Source of the DNA: Geosiphon pyriformis
Taxonomy: Eukaryota; Glomeromycota; Glomeromycetes; Archaeosporales; Geosiphonaceae
Length of the DNA stretch: 64,000 bases
Reading direction: 5' to 3'
Assembly: GCA_016748015.1 (NCBI GenBank)
Contig: JAAOMT010000436.1
Span: forward strand, 2,004,866-2,068,865
Part shown: piece after piece, positions 56,400 to 64,000 of the stretch
How positions within the stretch are numbered: the first letter of the stretch is position 1
Layout of the letters: each line of letters starts with the position of its first letter
Translations under genes and position numbers: made by a program
Notes under the pieces: model-generated
What the model saw: the letters and a program-made list of their open reading frames with translations, nothing else
The model's database searches: none
What the model was told of the DNA's origin: nothing

Positions 56400-57720
56400 A
56401 CAATTGGAACAGATGAACATAGGAAATCTAAACCCACTTCAACAGATGCAACTAAAGATGTTACTCAATAATTTCAATGACATCTTCACCAGTAAAAACA
56501 AATTTGGCAGAACTGATATTATCTAGCATCAGATCAAAACTGGAGATACAATGCCAATCAAACAGTAAGCATATAGGATACTACCAGCCAGTCATGAAAT
56601 CATCCATCAAGAGATCAACTGAATGCTTGACAACAGGTTAATTCAGCCATCAATGAGCCCATAGTCATTACCAGTAGTACTTGTCTGTAAGAAAAATGGA
56701 AAAATCCGATTTTGTGTAGACTACAAGAAATTCAATGGTGTAATTCATAAAGACAGTTATCCAACTTCACAGATACAAAAACTATTTGATGCTTTCAGTG
56801 GAAACAAATGGTTCTTAATGTTAAACTTGGATAGTGGTTACTGGCAAGTAGCCATGGATTCAGCTGACAAAAAAAAAATAGTGTTCACCACAAGAGAGGG
56901 AAACTTTGAGTTTGAAGTTATGCCATTCAACTTAACCAATGCTCCAGCTACATTCCAACAGCTAATAGAAATTGTGTATACCAGCTTATTGTGAAAATCA
57001 GTAGTTATATACTTGAATGACACCAATGTGTTCTCAAAAACATTCAATAATTATTTATGTCATCTCCAACAAGTGTTTGAAAAACTACGATAAGCAGGAT
57101 TAAAATTGAATACAACAAAGTGTTTTTTTGGCAAAACAGAACTAAAATTCTTAGAACACATAGTTAGCAAAGACGGCATAAAAACAGATCCGGAGAAAAT
57201 AGAGATAGTAAAGAACTTCCCAATACCAATCAACATAACCAAGCTAAAATCATTCTTGAAATTCATGAGCTATTATAGACGCTTCATAAAGAACTTTTTA
57301 AAAATAGCACAACCACTCAATAATTTTCAAACCAAAAATGCAAAGTATAAATGCACTGAAACCCAGCAAAAAGCATTTGACATCTTAAGAAGAAAGCTTA
57401 TTTAAGCTCTAGTATTGATCTATCCAGATCATAGTAAATCATTCATTATCACTACTAATGCATCAGATCAAGCATTGGGAGCAGTACTATTTCAGAGAAA
57501 ATTGGATGGAAGAAAACATCCAGTTGCATATGCCAGCCGAGATTTGACTCCAGCCGAAAAGAACTATGGAACACCAGAATTAGAACATCTAGCAATCTAT
57601 TGGGCAGTTATGAAATGGAAAAAATACTTGAGCCAAAAGTTTGAGGTGTACACAGATTACAAAGGATTGACATCACTCCAAAAACAAGAATTTAGAAACA
57701 GAAGACAGTCAAGATAAAAA
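56400..57720 (+). pseudogene. gypsy-2 reverse transcriptase and RNase H
   Basis: RT from about 56640: LPVVLVCKKNGKIRFCVDYKKFNGV, LNLDSGYWQVAM (first Asp), EFEVMPFNLTNAPATFQQL, and VVIYLNDTNVFS, where YxDD is YLND (57006-57030). Then CFFGKTELKFLEHIVSKDG, and RNase H at 57410-57720: TNASDQALGAVL, YASRDLTPAEKNY, ELEHLAIYWAVMKW, YTDYKGL. Four single stops. The active-site change and stops disable it. Gypsy-1 has the neighbouring Asp changed instead. Confidence 0.88.
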
Positions 57721-58084
57721 ATGGCTCTTTTGACATATATTTATACCATACATTATAAAAAGAGAAAAAACAACGGAAATGCTGACAGTTTGTTGCAAAT
57801 GAGACAAATCTAAGAACATTTCAACCCAAAAATATAACAAAACCAAAACAAAACTCACGAAAATATAACAAAAGATGAACACACAAAAATATCAACAACT
57901 TCAACATTATATAGATACTCAACAGTTCAAGAAGAAATTATCTGAACCAGAACAAAAGAAGATCAAATAACAATCCAAATATTTTATCACTTACCAAAAT
58001 ATATTTTATCAGAAAAATAGAAAAGATGCAGATCAACCAACCAGAGTAATTACAGAATTAGAAAAAGAGACAATACTGTTCAAC

Positions 58085-59255
58085 ATGTACTCAGATTCAA
58101 CTGCAGGACATTTTCATAAAGAAACAACCATAGAAAGAACCAGAAAGAGATACTATTGGCTATTAATGTATCCAGACATTATCCAATATGTGCAAAATTG
58201 TGATGCTTGTCAAAAAAGAGAAAGAACAAGACCCAATGAACCATTAAGACCAATCAAAGTGGGACAATCATTTGACCATATTGGAATTGATTTAGTCAGA
58301 CCATTGACAATTACCAGCAGAGGTAACAGATATATCACAGTAGCCATGGACTATCTTATTAAATAGCCAGAAGCCAAAGCAATTCAAAAGCAGATGCAGA
58401 ATCCATTGTTAAATTTGTTTATCAAGATTTGATTTGTCGACATAGATGTTCAAAAGAACTATTATTAGACCAAGGAACCCATTTTGTAAATAGAACATTA
58501 GCAGAACTAAGCCAAAGATTCGGAATTAAGAGACCATTATCATCACTATACCATCCACAAACCAATGGATTAGTTGAAAGATTTAATAGAACATTGTATA
58601 AAGCAATAGCAAAATTCAGTCAAGAAAACCAGGATGAATGGGATTTGTTCATACCATTAGTATTATTTGCTTATCAGACAATGAAGCAAGACACCATACA
58701 AGCAACACTATTTGAATTGGTATACGGTAAAACAGCAATATTACCAGTGGAAATAAAGGTTAACACATATCCAACTAAACCAATAACAGAAAAAAATTTC
58801 CAGGAAACATTGTTAAGAAGAACATATGACTTAATAGAAACATTGGAAAGCAAATGAAGAAAAGCAGCTGACAACATTCAAAAGTCACAAGAGAAACAGA
58901 AAGAAAAACACAATAGTCAACTACCAGACAAACCAGTTAAATTCAAGATTGGAGACAAAATACTCTTACATCATACCAAAGCGGAAAAACAATGGAGTGG
59001 AAAATTTGATCCCAAATGGGATGGACCATTTCACATAGAAGAAATTCTAGGAAATGGAGCTTACAAATTAAGACTAAACAACAAAATCTTAACCAAAGCA
59101 GCACATGAAGATCAACTGAAACCATACCACAACATCACACCACCATCCACCAGTAATATTCCACAATTGGGAGTACAGAAGATACTAGTCCAACCAAATG
59201 AAATTCCACGAAATTTGGAACCAATCATTATCATTGACAACAACATGTTAAATTA
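58085..59255 (+). pseudogene. gypsy-2 integrase
   Basis: Zinc domain 58085-58240 (AGHFHKETT, YYWLLMYPDI, CDACQKRE). Core: HIGIDLVRPL (first Asp), LLLDQGTHFVN (second Asp), HPQTNGLVERFN (Glu); all three catalytic residues present. C-terminal SH3-like part GPFHIEEILGNGAYKLRL near 59025-59080, then NLEPIIIIDNN before the stop at 59255. Broken by a stop (TAG, from TGG) and a one-base deletion at about 58364-58390, and a TGA at 58855. Confidence 0.87.
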
Positions 59256-59940
59256 ATTCATCAAAAGAATATATAAAGACATAGTAGACACAACAAAAAA
59301 TATCAGAAAAATGGAAATTACAGACAACATCTACTCACTAGCACAACAACTCTTTCAATTGATTCAACACCAAGAGATGGAAATTACAATTAATCAACAA
59401 ACCATCTGATATCAAGACACTAGAAAGACATCGCCACATAAAACACAGAAGAAAACAGAAAATACCATTGACAAAATCATTGTAAAAGTAAAATTAGCAA
59501 TAAAAGAGTCAACAAAAGAGTTACCATATTAAGAGTTAACTAAAGAAACTTGGAATTGATGGATACAACAATTTCCAAGAAACTATTGTTATTTTTACTT
59601 GGGACAACATGTAAATATCCAGAATTTATATACAGATAAGACAAAGTAATTATTTGACACAAAAATACTACAACAATTAGAACATTTTGTGGGAAAGAAT
59701 AACTTATCCACATAGGCCCAAATCATATACCAAATACACACAGCATTTTAGGATCAACCAGAAATCTTACTCAACAAAGCAATGAATACAGTTACCAGTA
59801 ATCAATTAGAAAAGATCACCAATGCTCAATTTGAAGAATTACAGACTCAAATAACACAAGTAATTTTTGAAAATGAAATTCAGGAAATACTTTAAGAAGA
59901 GAAATTAACAGAGTTAGATTTTGACGGAGCTCAATATTAA
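59256..59940 (+). pseudogene. gypsy-2 ORF3, unknown protein before the 3' LTR
   Basis: After the integrase stop, protein-like sequence continues to the LTR with about eight stops: ITDNIYSLAQQLFQLIQH, ELTKETWN, YCYFYLGQHVN, QLEKITNAQFEELQTQI, LTELDFDGAQY. Its place and size (about 220 codons) match gypsy-1 ORF3, and both end in a Glu-Glu-x-Met-Leu stretch that runs into the LTR start. Sequence similarity between the two is weak. Function unknown. Confidence 0.5.
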
Positions 59941-59953
59941 AAGGAGGAAATAA
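59938..59953 (+). promoter_or_regulatory. Polypurine tract of gypsy-2
   Basis: AAAAGGAGGAAATAA directly before the 3' LTR, the usual place of the primer for plus-strand DNA synthesis. Gypsy-1 has GAGGAGGAGG at the same place (minus, about 3984-3996). Confidence 0.75.
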
Positions 59954-60817
59954 TGTTACTCATAGAAATATAGAGAATATATATTAGCATAGTTATTAAC
60001 TAATCAGAAGTAGACATAGTAAAATGTAGAATTCCAGGATTCCTCTCAGAAATTGCAGGATTCCAGAAATTACAGGATTCTTATAAGGAATCACAAGATT
60101 CCAGAATTCCAGAATTCCAGAATTCCTCTCAAAGAAATTGCAGAATTTCAGGAATCTCAGGATTTCTGTTGTGAAGAATTGAAGAATTGAGAAATTGAGA
60201 AATCTTAATTATGTATATATAGCAGTAAGATTAGAAGCTAAAAAAACAAACCTCCCAGTTTAGATTTCATCTAGACAACCTTTCAAACACAATAAATAAC
60301 TATTTGATATTTCAAACCTAATTCTACTATCAACATGAAGTGTTGATAGTAATTGATACTTAAACACACTGGAACAATAACTCTTGATCATGGCTATTGA
60401 CAGGATATTAACTTGCAAAACCACCTTGGCTTATTCATTATTTTCTTTTATTTCTTTTCTTTATTTTTATTTTGTGATTTTATTGTTGTGCACTAATTGG
60501 TTGAATAAAGCACTAGATTACTGATGTCAAAAATTGCCTGGTAAAAGACCCCTGTGAGAGGATAGGACACATACAGAAGATACAGAATACTTACCAGAGA
60601 ATTGCTGGCCATCACGCTAAGAGAAAAATTGACAGAATTGCGATTCTGGGAAGCTACAGATAAAACAACTATTGAATCTCTATCCATTATACAAAAAACT
60701 CAAACTAAAACCTTCAGATATAAAACCTTCAGATTATTAACATTAACGCAAATAACTTTTAGCACCAAGTTACGGGTTTGTTATTTGATTTGAGACTCCA
60801 AGAAATAACTCGTAACA
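59954..60817 (+). repeat. 3' LTR of gypsy-2 (LTR family II)
   Basis: 864 bases, colinear with 50785-51632. The U3 units, TATA box (about 60209-60221) and hairpin (60326-60350, 10-base perfect stem) are all present. Followed by GCAT, the target duplication. Differences from the 5' LTR look to be mainly transitions and small indels. Confidence 0.92.
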
Positions 60818-61320
60818 GCATATTTAGAACCACTCTTTCAATATATCTGAGAAACCAGCAGTTTTGCCATCAGACAGATAAGAAATTACACCAAACAGTT
60901 CATCAAAACCAATCAAACACATAATACTAGAAAAAACTTCATCAAAAACATATTTCAAAGGCTGATATTGACAGCTCTAATCTCCAGAGACATTATCAAT
61001 TACTCAACACTTCTTAGTTCAATCCTCCATGATCACATTCACTTTAGACTTAACCAAATTGGGTTCCAGAATCAGTTCATCATCAACTACTAAATGATCA
61101 AGCACCACTTTGCGAAATAGATGCTCCAGCATGCTTCTGATTGTATGGCCTTTATTCACCTTGAAACTTTCTATTCTCTTATTTATAGCAGACCTGATGT
61201 TTGCCTCCTTAGCCCTCAGAAACTCAGCAAGCTTGGATGCATGATAAGACTTTCTAGCCACAAAAAGAGCAGAACAAACACTAAGAGAGCCAGTATCAGA
61301 GTCCACTATATTTTGTATGA
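60818..61320 (-). mobile_element. LINE copy 3, second segment (RT N-terminal part)
   Basis: Continues LINE copy 3 past gypsy-2, matching copy 2 at about 42240-42740. The frame 61019-61375 (minus) has SYHASKLAEFLRAKEANIRS and NKGHTIRSMLEHLF, equal to the region before the RT in copy 2 (NKDHTIRSVLKCFF). It is cut again at 61320 by gypsy-3; the rest lies beyond the window. Confidence 0.85.
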
Positions 61321-62249
61321 TGTTATTCATAGAATAGAAGAAGTATATTATTATTAGCAAGTAGAGATTAGCCAATCAGAAGTAGATGTAGTAAATGTGG
61401 AATTCCAGAATTCCTCTCAGAGGAATTGCAGGATTCCAGGAATTTCAGAATTTTCTGGCGAGAAATCACAGGATTCTAGAATTCCAGGATTCTTCTCATC
61501 AGGAATCACAGAATTCCAGGAATCCCAGGATTCCTGTTGCAAGAAATTGAAAAATTGAGGAATCTTAAATATGTATATATAGCAGTAGCATTAGAAGCAG
61601 AAAAAACAGAATTGACACCAAGAATCCTTAGCTTAGTTACCACAATTCTCAAATAAATAATTATTTGCTATATCAAATTCATTCTTTACTATCAACATGA
61701 AGTGTTGATAGTAACTGATACTTAACCATACTGGAACAAAAGTTCTTGATTGTGGCTATTAATGGGATACTAACTTGCAAATTGCCTTGGCTTATTTTTT
61801 ATTTTTTCTTTTATCTTTTCTGTATTTTCTTTGTTGTCTACTAACTTGATTAAAGGATTTACTCTTGGAGAACTTATGGAGGAATAAAACTTACTTTAAA
61901 CAATACTTACTCTTGGAAAACTTATGGAAGAATAAACTTGCTTAAACAATACTTACTCTTGGAGGACTTACAGAGGAACTGACCTCAGAAAACAGTACTA
62001 ATATACACTTATAGAGGATATTATACTAGGAGAATCATCAACCATCAAGCTGAACCAGCAATTGATGAAACTACAGTTTCAGAAAACTACTGATAAACTG
62101 TTACCATTGAATCTCTGTTTATTATACAAAGAACTCGATTAGAAAACCTTTAGATAAAATATCTTCTGATTATCATCAGCACTAATCGCTTTGAGCACCA
62201 AGTTATGGGTTTGTTATTCACTTGACACCCTAAAGAATCACTTGTAACA
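61321..62249 (+). repeat. 5' LTR of gypsy-3 (LTR family II)
   Basis: 929 bases from TGTTATTC to CTTGTAACA, related to the gypsy-2 LTRs along its length but diverged. It keeps the U3 AATTCC-type units (61400-61545), TATA box (about 61570-61581) and the perfect 10-base hairpin (61688-61712). A triplicated ACTTACTCTTGGA(G/A)(A/G)A(C)TTATGGA-type unit at about 61860-61990 is its own feature. ATGA precedes it as the likely duplicated target. Confidence 0.88.
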
Positions 62250-62269
62250 TTTGATGCTCTCTGTGAGGT

Positions 62270-64000
62270 ATAATCTTACAGAGAACCAGCACCAACACAA
62301 ATCTAAAAGTGGCAGAATCAGAAAACATAGGAGCCAACCACTTAAGATTCACAAAATTCTTGTTTCAATAATACAACCAACAATTAGAATTAAACAGTAA
62401 TCACTACCCAGCCGAATCAGCCTTCAACTATTACGTCAACAATAAAATCACAGACTGTTTAGGAGGAACTATTAATATCGAGTCAGCAAGAGAAAATTTC
62501 TATACAGAATTATTTCAACACACCAGCTTATCAAGAAATCACAGTTTTGCCCCAATCATCAGGGAAATCAATCAAACCATTGAAAGATACATGCAACAAC
62601 AATTTCCCATTACCTATGCAGACAAAAATAAAGGAAGAATACAAATACCAGCAGCAACACCAAAAGAAATACAGTTACCTAGTTGGAAGAAACACAGAGT
62701 AGAATCACCAACCATTCCATTATATTACTACACACCTGAAAGTGCTATCAACATTTTATTAGCAGACATGTCCACATCAAATGCAACATTAACATTTGGA
62801 AGATTTTAGTTCCAAAGCAAACAATGGAAAGAAAACTTACTGTGTGTATTTTAAAGGATTTAAATCATGATCCCCAATGCCATTAGGAATTCAATTACTA
62901 CCACTCCAACCAGATTTCAGAGCTGCTACTCCGTAGAAATTATCAGAGGAAGAAGAGGAAGGAAGTGAAGATCAAAAATTTACTTACCAAAACCCGATCC
63001 TAGAAAACCCGGAAATTGAAACTCCGAACTTTCAAACCCAGCCAAATTTGGACAATCAGGAAAACAACACTCTGAATATTCAAACCCCACCAAATCAGGA
63101 TAATCAAAACCCCGATTTAATAAATCAACAAAACTTACCTCCAGTAATTGTCATCAATCAACCACCAATTAATCTAATAGCCAAACCTGTACAACAGCCA
63201 CTTCAACTATCACCCCAACAATCTGTGCAACAACAACTATTTCAACAGCCATCACAACAACTAAACATAAACCAAATGGTCTACACACCCATTGCAAAGT
63301 TAGAAAACTTTACTGGTGAAGAAGATGATGCTCAAACATGGATCAATAATATCTCCAAGGCCATTATAGCAAACAATTGGGATGACACCAGAGTCCTATA
63401 AACAATACCATACTTTTTCAAAGAAACCACCAATTCTTGGTACTAAAGTTTAGCCGCTAGACTACAAACATTCCAACAATTCAAAACTGTCTTTCTGGGA
63501 TATTTTAGCAACAATAACAGTATTAATTATCTAGCCAATACTTTTACCACAATCAAACAGAATAATACTGAAGCAGTCACAACATACCTAGAATGCTTTC
63601 ATAGAGTCTTATGCCAAATTTAAGCCATTAACACCATGTATTTCACAGAACCCCAGATTTTCAACCAGTTTATTTGTGGCCTGTGCAGTAGCATCTTGTA
63701 ACATGTACACCCATTACACCCAGCCAACCTTCAAGCCCCAGTCACACATGCCAGAGATTTTGAATCAGCTAAACTAGAAGCCAACTATGCTCAAGCTGTA
63801 AATTTAGTAATAAATAGATTATCTAATTTGGATTCCAAATTGAAGCAAATCAGTGATACCATCAATCAGAAAATCAAGGGATACTTAGCTAATAATCATT
63901 AGTCCATTTATCAACCTCCCCAAAGATGCAGTAATCAGGGAAACACCAATTATTTCCAAAATCAAGCATGTCTATTATTGTTAAATAATCAACTGTGGCA
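62270..64000 (+). pseudogene. gypsy-3 gag, partial
   Basis: Frames 62591-62809 and 63048-63401 plus broken stretches reproduce the gypsy-2 gag order: N-terminal domain (62330-62700), N/P/Q-rich linker (62940-63270, with QTQPNLDNQE and IQTPPNQDN as in gypsy-2), capsid-like domain from about 63290 (LENFTGEEDDAQTWINNI). Many stops (for example CAA or CAG to TAA or TAG at 63400 and 63620). It ends at the window edge before the zinc knuckle. Confidence 0.82.

Larger units (their letters stand above)
50785..60817 (+). mobile_element. gypsy-2: full-length Ty3/gypsy LTR retrotransposon
   Basis: A complete 10.0 kb element on the plus strand. LTRs at 50785-51632 and 59954-60817 have TGTTACTC/GTAACA ends, and the target duplication GCAT flanks it at 50781-50784 and 60818-60821. 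Internal order: primer-binding site, gag, protease, two cysteine modules, dUTPase-like domain, linker, RT, RNase H, integrase, ORF3, polypurine tract. Coding order and protein blocks match gypsy-1, but LTRs show no similarity beyond the ends, so the two are different lineages. Stops in most domains make it inactive. It inserted into LINE copy 3. Confidence 0.92.
61321..64000 (+). mobile_element. gypsy-3: Ty3/gypsy element, 5' part, runs off the window
   Basis: Second member of the gypsy-2 lineage on the plus strand, inserted into LINE copy 3. The window includes the 5' LTR, primer-binding site (62250-62268) and most of gag. Whether it is full length cannot be judged. Confidence 0.85.

Noticed and set aside
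1-64000. Frequent TAA, TAG and TGA within long protein-like stretches, suggesting a changed genetic code.
   Set aside because: All such stops are in retroelements; the intact genes (GET5, RFA3, ROM2-like, Kelch) use the three stops normally.

Overview
This window looks like nuclear DNA of a filamentous fungus, most likely an arbuscular mycorrhizal fungus of the Rhizophagus type (Glomeromycotina). The reasons are the very AT-rich intergenic DNA, genes split by short GT-AG introns (mostly about 65-140 bases), low-complexity N and Q stretches in proteins, fungal housekeeping genes, and a heavy load of decayed LINE and Ty3/gypsy elements. The species is inferred; no single marker proves it.

Layout. 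Positions 1-17,268 are one LINE (minus strand, copy 1, 3' end outside the window) split by later insertions: a full-length Ty3/gypsy element (gypsy-1, 3000-13444, minus, target-site duplication CCAA), which itself carries a solo LTR (5669-6658), and a second solo LTR (14880-15850, duplication GCAT). Positions 17,955-37,971 form a gene island: GET5 (minus), a RUS/DUF647 membrane protein (plus), the small RPA subunit RFA3 (plus), a possible small spliced gene, a membrane/coiled-coil protein (minus), two lineage-specific proteins (plus), a Kelch-repeat type I membrane protein (minus), a Rho1 exchange factor of the ROM2/Rgf type (plus, 14 exons) and an F-box protein (plus). Positions 39,033-45,782 are a nearly complete LINE (copy 2). 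Positions 45,783-47,603 are AT-rich DNA holding a pogo/Tigger-type DDE transposon remnant. From 47,604 to the end lies a third LINE copy split by full-length gypsy-2 (50785-60817, plus, duplication GCAT) and by gypsy-3 (from 61321, plus, running out of the window).

The most interesting system is the pair of gypsy lineages. Between protease and reverse transcriptase both carry two cysteine-rich modules and a dUTPase-like domain, and both have a further reading frame between integrase and the 3' LTR. The two differ completely in LTR sequence. Their insertions leave 4-base duplications.

All five reverse transcriptase active sites in the window (three LINE, two gypsy) have one of the two catalytic aspartates changed to asparagine. 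Most premature stops can be read as Q or W codons changed by C-to-T or G-to-A transitions. This points to one decay process acting on all retroelements, while the gene island shows intact frames.

The genes of the island have unrelated roles: tail-anchored protein targeting (GET5), replication (RFA3), cell-wall integrity signalling through Rho1 (ROM2-like) and ubiquitin-ligase substrate choice (F-box). They do not form a pathway. Exon borders were placed by hand from GT/AG sites, reading phase and family similarity; no search or alignment program was run.
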